From NCBI GenBank assembly GCA_007132365.1, contig SLOS01000374.1, positions 1-34,480 of the forward strand: a stretch of DNA of 34,480 nucleotides, given 5' to 3'. This document shows positions 16,469 to 25,036 of the stretch, piece after piece. The notes beneath the pieces are model-generated. The model did no database searches, was not told where the DNA came from, and saw only the letters and a list, made by a program, of their open reading frames with translations. The position numbers and the translations under genes are program-made. Origin of the DNA: Bacteroidales bacterium (GTDB lineage Bacteria > Bacteroidota > Bacteroidia > Bacteroidales > PUMT01). The stretch's first letter is position 1; every line of letters starts with the position of its first letter.

Positions 16469-16840
16469 CTAAAAATTACTGAAAATTTCTTCCCATGGAA
16501 AGAAATGCATAAAGCCTGTTCCGATCGCAAGCCCGATTATGCCGATCAGGAGGCCGGCGCCTGCCAGAATTGTCCCTATCAGTGCGCATATCCACCCGGC
16601 ATTCAGGTTTTTATAGGAAGATACCGAATAGCGATCCGGGTCTTCTTTGTAAAGTTTTTTGGATTTTGACCCGAGTATCAGTGCTATTATACCCAGAACC
16701 AGGCCGATACCCCAGCAACACCAGAAAAGTATTGAAAGAATACCCAGTACCAGGACTGCGGTTGCATTGGGAACAGTTTCCCTGGCAGTTGTTTCTTTAT
16801 TTTCCTTGCTTTCTTCGGAGGGTTGAATTGTTTCACTCAT
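16469..16840 (-). CDS. CCC-motif (DUF4190-like) small membrane protein
   Basis: A 123-residue protein with a charged N-terminus (about 1-25) and two hydrophobic segments: about 27-57, containing the FWCCWGIGLVLGIIAL cysteine pair, and about 80-110. A polar loop with KKLYKEDPDRYSVSSYKNLNAGWICALIG separates them. This matches the small membrane family of Bacteroidota often labelled CCC-motif protein. No biochemical role is known. It lies 10 bases after the DUF2752 gene, a neighbour pair I recall from related genomes, and the two are likely one transcript. Confidence 0.78.
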   Translation of the reverse strand: MSETIQPSEESKENKETTARETVPNATAVLVLGILSILFWCCWGIGLVLGIIALILGSKSKKLYKEDPDRYSVSSYKNLNAGWICALIGTILAGAGLLIGIIGLAIGTGFMHFFPWEEIFSNF

Positions 16841-16850
16841 AATAATAAAT

Positions 16851-17153
16851 TTAAGGGGTTAATAACTTATAAATATAATTTAAAACCATGATAAGCGCAT
16901 TGCAGATAAACAAAATTTTTATATAAAGCGCGCCATGCTTTAATTTAAAAATAAGATGGATGACAAGGAGCAGGATAAGCAGTATTCCTGGCAGGAGGGC
17001 AGGGAATATTGCAATTGACTCGAGGATGTTCCCTTTAAGTAACTCAATGAATGCCCTTTGTGTGCCACATCCCGGACATTCGGCACCCAGAAATTTTACA
17101 TAGAGGCATGGCTGGGTAACAGATTCAAGCCAGCCTATGAGTTTTTGAAACAT
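16851..17153 (-). CDS. DUF2752 small membrane protein
   Basis: A 100-residue protein with the family signature ECPGCGTQRAFIELLKGN (about 29-46) and two following hydrophobic helices (about 47-69 and 76-97). The cysteine pair in CPGC could bind metal or form a disulfide, but no function is established for the family. It is the first gene of the minus-strand run that ends with the Nudix gene. It is transcribed away from the ABC permease gene; the 197-base space between them contains promoter candidates and no gene. Confidence 0.85.
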   Translation of the reverse strand: MFQKLIGWLESVTQPCLYVKFLGAECPGCGTQRAFIELLKGNILESIAIFPALLPGILLILLLVIHLIFKLKHGALYIKILFICNALIMVLNYIYKLLTP

Positions 17154-17294
17154 TACATTAAATTTTACAACCGGAAAATTAGATAATTATGCGAGAAAAA
17201 AAAAACCGTTATCATTTTTAATCCGGCATATCTTCAACTATGAAAAAAAGAAAACAGGCCGGTTAAAATATTATTATATATTGAACAAATAAAT

Positions 17295-17302
17295 TAATTT
17301 TG
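17295..17302 (+). promoter_or_regulatory. -7 promoter element before the ABC permease gene
   Basis: TAATTTTG matches TAnnTTTG exactly and ends 48 bases before the ATG at 17351. A TTTG is not present 19-21 bases upstream; that region is an AT-rich TTATTATATA run. It would drive the permease and the SiaC-like gene. Confidence 0.4.
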
Positions 17303-17350
17303 TTGTCATGACCATGGATCCGGCACGGGTTTATTTTAAAATTTGAAGTT

Positions 17351-18607
17351 ATGGGGAGTATCATAAGGCTTGGATTATTGTTCTGGGAGAACATTCGAAT
17401 CTCATTTCAGTCAATACTTTCAAGTAAGCTCCGGACAATTCTGACTGTATTCATTATTGCTTTTGGCATAATGGCGTTAGTTGGTATTCTTACCGCCATT
17501 GATGCTATAAAGGCCTCTATCAGTACCTCTTTTATGAGTATGGGAGCTAATACTTTTTTGATTGAGGGACGCAATGTGACGAGGATTGCATCAGACAGGC
17601 AACCGGTAAGGAATTATGCTTTCATCAGTTACAGGGAGGCCAATACTTTTAAGGAGAATTTTGAATTTCCTGCCAATATTTCGGTTTTTATAACAGCTTC
17701 CGGTAGTGCAGCAATAAGCCATGGTTCGAAGAAAAGCAATCCTAATGTAACTGTTGTAGGCACAGATGAGGAATATTTATTGACTGCCGGCTATGAGATA
17801 GAGAGGGGAAGAAACTTTACCCACAATGATATAGAGATGAACCGTCATCTCGCCATAATTGGCAGGGAGGTTGTCAACAATATTTTTGATGCAGGTGAGG
17901 ACCCTCTTGACAAAATAATTACTGTAGGAAGCGGTAATTACAGAATTATTGGAATTCTGAAGGAAAAAGGAACCACATTCGGTGGGGGAGGTGACAATAT
18001 ATGCATTCTGCCGGTAACAAATGTCAGGCAATATTTTTCCCGCCCCAGGATGAATTACAGGATAAACGTTATGCCTTCGAGTCCCCACCTTCTAGAAATT
18101 GCAGTCAGTGAGGCAGAAGGGGTCTTCAGGCAGGTTCGGGGACTAAGGCCCGGTGATGAATCTGATTTCAGGATCACCAAGAGTGATAACCTTGCCAACA
18201 TGGTCATAGAAAACCTTCGCTATGTTACTATAGCTGCCACACTTATTGGTATTATAACCCTTTTTGGAGCCGCGGTTGGGCTTATGAATATCATGCTTGT
18301 TTCTGTCACAGAGCGAACCAGGGAAATCGGGATCAGAAAAGCCATGGGTGCCAAGAGTTCCTATATAAAGCACCAGTTTTTGTTTGAGGCAGTTATTATC
18401 GGACAGCTTGGTGGTTTTGTAGGCATTCTTCTGGGCATATTGATTGGCAACCTGGTATCTCTTTTAACCGGGTCACCCTTTGTGGTTCCATGGATATGGA
18501 TCATTTCCGGAGTCTTGCTATGCTTCATAGTAGGCCTTTCATCCGGATATTTCCCGGCTGTTAAAGCTTCAAAGCTAGACCCCATTGTTGCACTCAGATA
18601 TGAATAA
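17351..18607 (+). CDS. ABC transporter permease, MacB/FtsX type
   Basis: A 418-residue inner-membrane permease. A first helix (about 26-48) is followed by a large periplasmic MacB-PCD domain (about 50-280) and three C-terminal helices (about 290-318, 342-372 and 382-410) of the FtsX domain. Between the first two of these lies the cytoplasmic motif ERTREIGIRKAMGA, which contacts the ATPase. The family exports macrolides, lipopeptides or lipoproteins, or transmits force across the membrane. Neither an ATPase nor a membrane-fusion protein gene lies next to it, so it is an orphan permease and its partner must be encoded elsewhere. The SiaC-like gene follows after 17 bases. Confidence 0.92.
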   Translation: MGSIIRLGLLFWENIRISFQSILSSKLRTILTVFIIAFGIMALVGILTAIDAIKASISTSFMSMGANTFLIEGRNVTRIASDRQPVRNYAFISYREANTFKENFEFPANISVFITASGSAAISHGSKKSNPNVTVVGTDEEYLLTAGYEIERGRNFTHNDIEMNRHLAIIGREVVNNIFDAGEDPLDKIITVGSGNYRIIGILKEKGTTFGGGGDNICILPVTNVRQYFSRPRMNYRINVMPSSPHLLEIAVSEAEGVFRQVRGLRPGDESDFRITKSDNLANMVIENLRYVTIAATLIGIITLFGAAVGLMNIMLVSVTERTREIGIRKAMGAKSSYIKHQFLFEAVIIGQLGGFVGILLGILIGNLVSLLTGSPFVVPWIWIISGVLLCFIVGLSSGYFPAVKASKLDPIVALRYE

Positions 18608-18624
18608 AACCAAAATCAGATCCT

Positions 18625-19011
18625 ATGAAACCGGAAGTCCTGAGAATTGAAAAAGAACAGAAAACCCCTTTTATTGAACTTGATCCATTTGAGGGCGTAT
18701 TGACGATTGAGGGCCGTTCAATACCTGAGGATCCTGAAGCATTTTATAATAATGTTTATACAAATATGCTTGAATATTATAAATCTCCCCGGAAACTCAC
18801 CACCTTTAATTTTCAGTTTGAATATATTAACTCCGGTTCATCCAAATTCATACTGAAATTTTTTCTGCTTATAAAGCAACAATATGATGCCGGTAATGAC
18901 TGTGTGGTTAACTGGCACTATGAGGAGGATGATGAGAATATCCTGGATCTGGGCCGGCATTATAAAAATACGTTTAAACTCCCGTTTAAATTTATTGAAA
19001 TATACGGTTAG
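18625..19011 (+). CDS. SiaC-family regulatory phosphoprotein (DUF1987)
   Basis: A 128-residue protein of the DUF1987/SiaC family. In Pseudomonas aeruginosa SiaC is phosphorylated on a threonine by the kinase SiaB, dephosphorylated by the PP2C phosphatase SiaA, and controls a diguanylate cyclase. Here PFIELDPFEGVLTIEGRSIPEDPEAFY (15-41) is the conserved start and FNFQFEYINSGSSKFILKF (61-79) covers the phosphosite region. The residue at the likely phospho-position is Ser (Ser70, or Ser72/73) rather than Thr, by my alignment from memory. No SiaA, SiaB or cyclase gene is adjacent. The nearest PP2C phosphatase in the window is the SpoIIE protein near 27 kb. It is the last gene before the terminator at 19093. 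Confidence 0.85.
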   Translation: MKPEVLRIEKEQKTPFIELDPFEGVLTIEGRSIPEDPEAFYNNVYTNMLEYYKSPRKLTTFNFQFEYINSGSSKFILKFFLLIKQQYDAGNDCVVNWHYEEDDENILDLGRHYKNTFKLPFKFIEIYG

Positions 19012-19033
19012 CCTGTCAGGTATCCTGACAGGC
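19011..19033. repeat. Perfect 10-bp inverted repeat at the end of the SiaC-like gene
   Basis: GCCTGTCAGG and CCTGACAGGC are exact reverse complements around a 3-base centre. The first arm begins at the last base of the SiaC-like stop codon. No T-run follows, so it is not a standard intrinsic terminator; a true one lies 60 bases further on. It could stabilise the 3' end of the mRNA or bind a protein. Confidence 0.6.
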
Positions 19034-19092
19034 AACTTCGGTTACTTAGGTTTTTCAGGTTAAATGTCTCCTGACCTTTCTGAAGGACTAAC

Positions 19093-19127
19093 AAAAAGAG
19101 GCTGTCTCCCGGAGACAGCCTCTTTTT
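19093..19127. terminator. Bidirectional terminator between the SiaC-like gene and gapA
   Basis: Two exact 17-base arms (AAAAAGAGGCTGTCTCC and its reverse complement) are separated by one base, with an A-run before and a T-run after. The symmetry lets it end transcription from both sides. It lies in the gap between the convergent genes ending at 19011 (+) and 19149 (-). Confidence 0.95.
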
Positions 19128-19148
19128 GAATTATTCGGGGTGGTTCTG

Positions 19149-20153
19149 TTAAACTGAGTCCATATAAAGTGCAAGATCAACCAGTTTGCTGGCGTATGCC
19201 CACTCATTGTCATACCATGCCACTACTTTTACAAAATTATCGTTCAGGGATATTCCCGCGTTAGCATCGAATATTGATGTTCTGGCATCACCGTTGAAAT
19301 CGGTTGAAACAACAGATTCTTCAGTATAACCCAGAATACCTTTCAATTCTCCCTCTGATGCCTTCTTCATAGCTGCTTTTACCTGGTCATATGACGCTGC
19401 TTTTTCAAGGCGGCAGGTAAGATCAACAACTGATACGTTTGCCGTTGGCACCCGGAATGCCATACCGGTAAGTTTTCCCTGGAGTGCCGGGATAACTTTT
19501 GTAACTGCTTTTGCTGCACCTGTTGATGATGGAATTATATTCTGGGCAGCACCGCGTCCTCCTCTCCAGTCCTTTGCCGAAACACCATCAACAGTCTGCT
19601 GTGTCGCTGTAACAGCATGTACGGTAGTCATAAGCCCTTCAACAATGCCAAAATTATCATTCAGTACCTTGGCGACCGGAGCAAGGCAGTTTGTGGTGCA
19701 AGATGCCATCGAGACAATGTTAAGGTCATTCTTGTAGGAAGTATGGTTGACTCCCAAAACGAACATCGGGGTATCATCTTTTGAAGGAGCTGATAAAACT
19801 ACTTTTTTTGCACCGGCATCAATATGCTTTTGAGCAGTCTCCTTTGTAAGGAATATTCCGGTGCACTCAAGTACATATTCTACACCTATTTCATTCCATT
19901 TAAGATTAGCGGGATCTTTTTCTGAGGTTACCCTGATCTCTGCACCATTCACTACCAGCTTATCTCCTTTAGCCTCGACAGTTCCGTCAAACTTACCGTG
20001 TGTAGAGTCATATTTAAGCATATAAGCCATATAATCTGTGCCGATCAGATCATTTACACCAAGAACTTCCACATCATCCCTGTTAATAGCCGAGCGAAAT
20101 GCCAGACGTCCTATTCTCCCAAATCCATTAATTCCAATTTTAATTTTTCCCAT
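19149..20153 (-). CDS. gapA: Glyceraldehyde-3-phosphate dehydrogenase, type I
   Basis: Converts glyceraldehyde 3-phosphate, phosphate and NAD+ to 1,3-bisphosphoglycerate and NADH in glycolysis. The 334 residues open with the Rossmann motif KIGINGFGRIGRLAFR and the NDL segment. They contain the catalytic ASCTTNCLAPVAKVL (near 150-160), the WRGGRGAAQNIIPSSTGAAKAV phosphate-binding region (given in part), GMAFRVPTANVSVVDLT and the C-terminal VAWYDNEWAYASKLVDL. Length and motifs are those of the standard enzyme. It is a single-gene unit with a consensus promoter 50 bases upstream and a strong terminator 20 bases downstream. NADH made here would be a natural input for an NAD-linked hydrogenase and for Rex-type control. 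Confidence 0.98.
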   Translation of the reverse strand: MGKIKIGINGFGRIGRLAFRSAINRDDVEVLGVNDLIGTDYMAYMLKYDSTHGKFDGTVEAKGDKLVVNGAEIRVTSEKDPANLKWNEIGVEYVLECTGIFLTKETAQKHIDAGAKKVVLSAPSKDDTPMFVLGVNHTSYKNDLNIVSMASCTTNCLAPVAKVLNDNFGIVEGLMTTVHAVTATQQTVDGVSAKDWRGGRGAAQNIIPSSTGAAKAVTKVIPALQGKLTGMAFRVPTANVSVVDLTCRLEKAASYDQVKAAMKKASEGELKGILGYTEESVVSTDFNGDARTSIFDANAGISLNDNFVKVVAWYDNEWAYASKLVDLALYMDSV

Positions 20154-20204
20154 AATAAATATTATTTGTTTGATAAAATATTTTTAGGTTTCTAAAACCG
20201 CACA

Positions 20205-20235
20205 CAAAAGTAAAAAAAAACGTCGAATACTCAAA
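20205..20235 (-). promoter_or_regulatory. Consensus Bacteroidota promoter of gapA
   Basis: On the minus strand TACTTTTG (20212-20205) matches TAnnTTTG exactly. TTTG (20235-20232) lies exactly 19 bases upstream, giving full agreement with the -33/-7 consensus. The predicted start is near 20200, leaving a leader of about 47 bases before the ATG at 20153. Confidence 0.88.
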
Positions 20236-20384
20236 ATAACCTGCCGCTGTTTCAGGGACTGATTGTTAATTGCAGAAGAAATGTATGAGATATATTTGAC
20301 AGAATATTGATTACATAAACATGCAATGCAAGTACTGAAAAATTTCCGTACAGATTGATTGGGCAGGATTATAAAAGAATGGCG

Positions 20385-20510
20385 TTAACTTTGCCGGTCA
20401 TGTTGCTCACTTTCATGTTGCCCGTAAGCCGGACATTTTTGAACTGAGCACGAACTCAAGACACTTGCTGCAAAAAAGGCAACCGCCAGTATGAAAAAGA
20501 TTTTCTTCAT
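20385..20510 (-). CDS. Small lipoprotein, 41 residues
   Basis: On the minus strand an ATG at 20510 opens a 41-codon frame ending in TAA at 20387-20385. The product begins MKKIFFILAVAFFAAS, a signal peptide, followed by the lipobox LSSC with Cys21 as the lipidated residue. About 20 residues follow (SVQKCPAYGQHESEQHDRQS). A short signal peptide, a serine-rich lipobox and a CPAY-type motif soon after the lipid Cys recall very small Bacteroidota lipoproteins I have seen elsewhere. No function is known. It would sit in the inner or outer membrane. It is the only coding candidate in the 508 bases between gapA and the amidohydrolase gene; the rest (20236-20384 and 20511-20661) is AT-rich and shows no other gene. 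No clear -33/-7 promoter is seen before it. Confidence 0.6.
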   Translation of the reverse strand: MKKIFFILAVAFFAASVLSSCSVQKCPAYGQHESEQHDRQS

Positions 20511-20661
20511 TTTTTTATCAAAATTTTGACTTTTTTTACAGGATAAATATAAATGATTTATTTTTAAAATAAAATACCACGGTAAAACCGCTAAAAAAAT
20601 ATTGCAGGTTTTTCTCAGGTTATCTGCAAAAAAATCATTTTTATTAATTAAAATCTAACTG

Positions 20662-23600
20662 ATGAATCGTTTCTTTTGCCTTTTTTTTACAGTTAATTTT
20701 ATCGCCATTTCATATGGTTCCGGACAGACTGCCCCTGTAGCGGGACTCAGGGACAACACTCCCTCAGTGTATGCCTTTACCAATGCGAGAATAGTTGTGT
20801 CTGCGGGTAATGTCATTGAAAACGGGACACTGGTAATCCGCAACGGAATGATTGAATCTGCAGGATCCCGGGTCGAACCCCCTGCTGATGCCTGGCTGAC
20901 TGATATGGCAGGTAAATATATATATCCCGGGTTTATCGATTTGTGGGCTGAAATTGGGTTATCAGATCCGGATGAGGCCGGCCGCAGGGAATTAAGGTCG
21001 ATGAATATACCACCGGAATATGCAGAGCTTGCTGCGCAGCTGTTTACATTCGGCGCAGATGAACCGGTCCCTGAAGGCGCCTTGCACTGGAACCCCCAGG
21101 TGCGCAGCTGGTTTGATGTTTCATCTTTTTACAGGCATGATGAAGAAAAAGTTAAAAAAATGCGTTCAGCCGGATTCGTACTGGCAAACGCAGTACCTCC
21201 TGCAGGAATCTTCAGGGGCAGGACAGCTGTTGTCTCCCTTGGTGACGGAAACAATAACAAACTCCTGGTTAAGCCAAACGTTACCCAGGCTGTGAGTTTT
21301 ACAAGGTCCGGGGGCCTGGGTGGCAGATATCCCACATCCCTTATGGGAGTAATTTCCCTGATAAGGCAGACCTTTTATGACGCGGACTGGTACGGGGTTG
21401 CGCGGTCTGCCTATTTGAATGATCCTGTTGGGCGTGAGAGGCCTGAACTTAACCTTGCGCTTGAGGCATTGCTTGATGCATCAGGTGGCCGTCAACCCGT
21501 ATTATTTGATGCCGGCGATGAAATAGCGTTGATGAGGGCTACAGATATTGCTTCAGAGTTTGGACTGGACCTGTGGATCAGGGGGAGCGGGCATGAATAT
21601 CGCAGACTGGATTTTGTAAGGGATGCCGGTATACCCCTTGTGTTGCCACTGAACTTTCCCGTTGTGCCCGATCTGGAAACACCCGAAAGTGCAATGGATG
21701 TTTCGCTTGAAGAACTGAGACACTGGGATTTTGCTCCTGAAAATCCGGGCAGGCTGCATGATGCAGGTGTCAGGCTTGCACTTACCGCATCCGGCCCGGG
21801 AGACGGGGCCTCTTTTCTGGACAACCTCCGAATTGCTGTGGAGCGGGGTTTTGAGGAGGATGCTGCCCTTAATGCACTTACAATTAATCCTGCCGAAATG
21901 CTCGGCATGGAAAAACAATACGGATCAATTGAAAAAGGTAAAATTGCCAGTTTTATAGTTACAGACGGGCCCGTTTTTAATCCGTCAACCAGGATAGAAG
22001 AGGTGTGGGTTGACGGAGTGCAGTTTGAAATCAGCAAGCCACCGGATCCTGATGTGAGAGGCAGATGGGGCATCGAATCTGCCGGTATCGGAGAAGGTAA
22101 TCTGGAGATTGGGGGGACTGAAACGCGGTTAACCGGATCAATAGAAAAGGATGAAAAGAGTGTTAACCTGCAATCCGTAAAATTTGACAGACACAGGTTA
22201 AGTATAGTCTTTCGTGGTGATTCTGTTGGTATTGAAGGGATTATTCGTTTATCAGGAACAGTTTCAAAATCTGAATTATCCGGCATCGGGGAATTACCGG
22301 ATGGACGTTTCATACACTGGAAGGCTAAACGAATATCTGATCATCAGGATAAAAAAGAGAATGATGAACGTGAACGCTCCCGGATGTCTGAAGGGATAAT
22401 GCTTTATCCTTCAATGGAGTATGGTTTTGAGGCCATACCTGAAATGCCGGACCATGTGATTGTCAGGAATGCCACAATATGGACCCAGGGACCAGTTGGC
22501 AGGATTGAGCAAGCAGATTTGCTTGTTAGCAGGGGGAAGATTGTTAAGGTTGGCAATGGTATTGATGCTCCTGCGGGAGCCATTATTATTGATGGTACCG
22601 GCAAGCATGTAACCCCGGGACTTGTTGATCCTCATCTTCACAGCAGTATAAGGGGAGGAGTTAATGAGGCTGGAAACAATATTACCCCGGAGACAAGGAT
22701 AAAGGATGTAATTGAACCGGACAATATCTGGGTATACCGCCTTCTGGCAGGTGGAATGACAACTGCAAACCTTTTGCATGGCTCAGCCAATCCGGTTGGG
22801 GGACAGGATGCTGTGATAAAGATGAGGTGGGGGGCATTACCTGAGGAGATGATCCTGCAGGGAGCCAGGCCCGGCCTGAAACTTGCACTCGGAGAAAATG
22901 TGGTTCGCAACAGTAACCAGTATCCCAACACAAGGATGGGTGCAGAACAGATCATAAGGGATGCTTTTCAGGCAGCAAGGGATTATATGGAAGAATGGAG
23001 TAAATGGGAAAGCAGCAATACAGGTGTTCCTCCGAGGAAAGATCTTCAGCTTGAGGCTATGGCTGAAGTACTGAGGGGTGAAAGAATAATCCATGCCCAT
23101 GCCTATCGCCAGGATGAGATGCAGATGCTTATCCGGCTTGCAGAGAACATGGGCTTTAAGATAGCTTCATTTGAGCATACAGTTGAGGGTTATAAAATTG
23201 CAGATATCCTGAGGGACCATGGCGCTGCCGCAATTATCTGGACCGACTGGAGCTCATTCAAGGTTGAAGCGGCCGACGGGATCCTTTACAACGCTAGGAT
23301 TTTGCTTGAACAGGGAGTCCTTACCTCTCTGCATTCAGACAACACACAGCTGTCAACCCGTATGAACTGGGAGGCAGGAAAAATGGTGGCAACAGGGATA
23401 GATGAGATTGCAGCAATGGATCTTATCACGATTAATCCAGCGAGGATACTTGGTGCCGACAAACTTATAGGTTCACTTGAACCAGGGAAGCATGCTGATT
23501 TCGTTATCTGGAGCGGACACCCCTTGTCTGGCTTTACTCATGCCGAACAGACATGGGTTGACGGCAGGAAGTATTTCGACAGGGATGAGGATCTGCGCCG

Positions 23601-23739
23601 CCGGAATGAGGTTATAGAAGAACGTGCGGTGCTGATACAGAAGGCTGTTGCCAAAACTGCCGCATCAGGCCGGGCAGCTTCCTCTCGACCGCATATAGGG
23701 GCAGCCGGCCCCGGTCATTCATTGCAAACCAAATTTTAA
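20662..23739 (+). CDS. Exported tandem amidohydrolase: degenerate N-terminal domain, active-looking C-terminal domain
   Basis: A 1025-residue protein with a signal peptide (about 1-22) and two amidohydrolase units. In the first (about 40-465) the usual Gly-Phe-Ile-Asp-x-His-x-His becomes GFIDLWAE, with Trp95 and Glu97 in place of the histidines. The late metal-ligand Asp position reads LTASGPGDG. It is therefore probably not a working metal enzyme. A linker domain of beta-strand character follows (about 480-580). The second unit (about 590-1000) has VDPHLH (His658, His660), HAHAYRQDEM (His811, His813), FEHTVEG (His839) and LHSDNTQ (Asp893), a full ligand set of the imidazolonepropionase-like family. 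Both units end with the family's NPA..LG....GS...GK.A motif. It is exported to the periplasm or beyond. The paralogous gene follows after seven bases. The substrate is unknown; peptides or cyclic amides are possible. Confidence 0.88.
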   Translation: MNRFFCLFFTVNFIAISYGSGQTAPVAGLRDNTPSVYAFTNARIVVSAGNVIENGTLVIRNGMIESAGSRVEPPADAWLTDMAGKYIYPGFIDLWAEIGLSDPDEAGRRELRSMNIPPEYAELAAQLFTFGADEPVPEGALHWNPQVRSWFDVSSFYRHDEEKVKKMRSAGFVLANAVPPAGIFRGRTAVVSLGDGNNNKLLVKPNVTQAVSFTRSGGLGGRYPTSLMGVISLIRQTFYDADWYGVARSAYLNDPVGRERPELNLALEALLDASGGRQPVLFDAGDEIALMRATDIASEFGLDLWIRGSGHEYRRLDFVRDAGIPLVLPLNFPVVPDLETPESAMDVSLEELRHWDFAPENPGRLHDAGVRLALTASGPGDGASFLDNLRIAVERGFEEDAALNALTINPAEMLGMEKQYGSIEKGKIASFIVTDGPVFNPSTRIEEVWVDGVQFEISKPPDPDVRGRWGIESAGIGEGNLEIGGTETRLTGSIEKDEKSVNLQSVKFDRHRLSIVFRGDSVGIEGIIRLSGTVSKSELSGIGELPDGRFIHWKAKRISDHQDKKENDERERSRMSEGIMLYPSMEYGFEAIPEMPDHVIVRNATIWTQGPVGRIEQADLLVSRGKIVKVGNGIDAPAGAIIIDGTGKHVTPGLVDPHLHSSIRGGVNEAGNNITPETRIKDVIEPDNIWVYRLLAGGMTTANLLHGSANPVGGQDAVIKMRWGALPEEMILQGARPGLKLALGENVVRNSNQYPNTRMGAEQIIRDAFQAARDYMEEWSKWESSNTGVPPRKDLQLEAMAEVLRGERIIHAHAYRQDEMQMLIRLAENMGFKIASFEHTVEGYKIADILRDHGAAAIIWTDWSSFKVEAADGILYNARILLEQGVLTSLHSDNTQLSTRMNWEAGKMVATGIDEIAAMDLITINPARILGADKLIGSLEPGKHADFVIWSGHPLSGFTHAEQTWVDGRKYFDRDEDLRRRNEVIEERAVLIQKAVAKTAASGRAASSRPHIGAAGPGHSLQTKF

Positions 23740-23746
23740 ATCCGGA

Positions 23747-25036
23747 GTGATGAGAAATAAAATAAATATACTGAAGACCCTTTTTTACCTGGCAGCTTTT
23801 GCCGGTTTAATTGATTTGCATGCACAGATGCCGGCAACTGACCAGAGTGGCCCTGTCGCGCTGAAGGGCGGTACTGTGATAACTGTAACGGGCGAGGAGA
23901 TATCTGGTGGCACAGTGGTTTTTGACAAAGGCATTATTACCGCTGTTGGTGTTGATGTTTTTATTCCTGAAGGTGCAGAGATAGTTGATGTAACAGGCAA
24001 ATATGTATACCCGGCTTTGATACATGCCCGCAGTTCACTTGGGTTATCAGAGATTGGACGGATAACTGTTACGGTTGACCTGAATGAACATGGTACAATT
24101 AATCCAAATGCCAGGGCCTGGGTTGCCTGGCATGCCGAAAGCGAGCATATTCCCCTGGCAAGGACACATGGTATCGCCGTAACTGTTGCCACTCCCACCG
24201 GGGGGATCATATCGGGTTTGTCGGCAGCTATGCTCACCGACGGGTGGCACTGGGAGGAAATGACCTACCGGGCTCCAACCGCCCTTGTCATTAACTGGCC
24301 GGATATGGCTAATGTAAGGGCACGGGATAATGCACTGAAGGAGCTGTCGGAAGCTTTTGACGCAGCAAGAAGGTATATGACTGCAAGGCAGGCTGATGGC
24401 CTGCGTGGGATACCTCCCCACAATACCGATGTTCGCTGGGAGGCAATGATACCTGTTCTTGAGGGGGATGTGCCTGTTCATGTCAACGCCAATGACCTCA
24501 CACAAATCCAGTCCGCCATCAAATGGGCAGAAGAAGAAAATGTAAGGATGGTACTCGTGGGTGGAAGAGATGCCGGGTATCTCCTGCCGGAATTAAAGGA
24601 GAAACAAATTCCTGTTATCGTAACACCTGTGATCGGAGGGCCCTCCCGTCAATGGGAGGAATATGACAGAAGCTACAGGCTGCCCTCCATGCTCCATGAG
24701 GCAGGTATTGAATATTGTATTGCCGGTGATTATGCGGCAGCAAATGCCATCAGGCTGGCACATCACCCTGCAGCTGCCGTGGCTTTTGGACTTCCTGAAA
24801 AAGAGGCACTGAAAACCATTACACTTTACCCGGCCAGAATCCTGGGGCTTGACAAGAGAATGGGTTCGTTGGAAACAGGTAAGGATGCCTCGCTGATTGT
24901 TTCAGACGGAAACATCCTGGAACTTTCTACCCGGATTGAACAGGTCTACATCATGGGGCGCAATATCCATATGTATGATAAGCACAGGCGGTTGTACGAC
25001 AGGTATATTGAAAGATACAGCCGGATGGGCCCATGA
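23747..25036 (+). CDS. Exported amidohydrolase-like protein lacking metal ligands
   Basis: A 429-residue protein with a signal peptide ending near ALHAQ (about 1-28 with the linker), related to the preceding gene. The opening beta-sandwich (VALKGGTVITVTGEEISGG) and the end (LYPARILGLDKRMGSLETGKDASLIVSDG) are typical of the superfamily. However, the HxH motif is replaced by YPALIHARSSLG, and the segments for the other histidines (VHVNANDL, VGGRDAGYL) and the Asp (CIAGDYAAAN) do not give a convincing ligand set. It is best read as a non-catalytic partner or binding protein. The seven-base gap to the upstream gene implies one operon, so a complex between the two products is plausible. Confidence 0.85.
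   Translation: MMRNKINILKTLFYLAAFAGLIDLHAQMPATDQSGPVALKGGTVITVTGEEISGGTVVFDKGIITAVGVDVFIPEGAEIVDVTGKYVYPALIHARSSLGLSEIGRITVTVDLNEHGTINPNARAWVAWHAESEHIPLARTHGIAVTVATPTGGIISGLSAAMLTDGWHWEEMTYRAPTALVINWPDMANVRARDNALKELSEAFDAARRYMTARQADGLRGIPPHNTDVRWEAMIPVLEGDVPVHVNANDLTQIQSAIKWAEEENVRMVLVGGRDAGYLLPELKEKQIPVIVTPVIGGPSRQWEEYDRSYRLPSMLHEAGIEYCIAGDYAAANAIRLAHHPAAAVAFGLPEKEALKTITLYPARILGLDKRMGSLETGKDASLIVSDGNILELSTRIEQVYIMGRNIHMYDKHRRLYDRYIERYSRMGP

Noticed and set aside
20255..20275. Second Rex-like site upstream of gapA (TTGTTAA half)
   Set aside because: Only one half-site is present; the other half (AGAAGAA) does not match.
21492..22313. Minus-strand open frame of 273 codons
   Set aside because: Shadow of the amidohydrolase gene: Ser/Pro-rich, no domain, and the sense strand is clearly coding.
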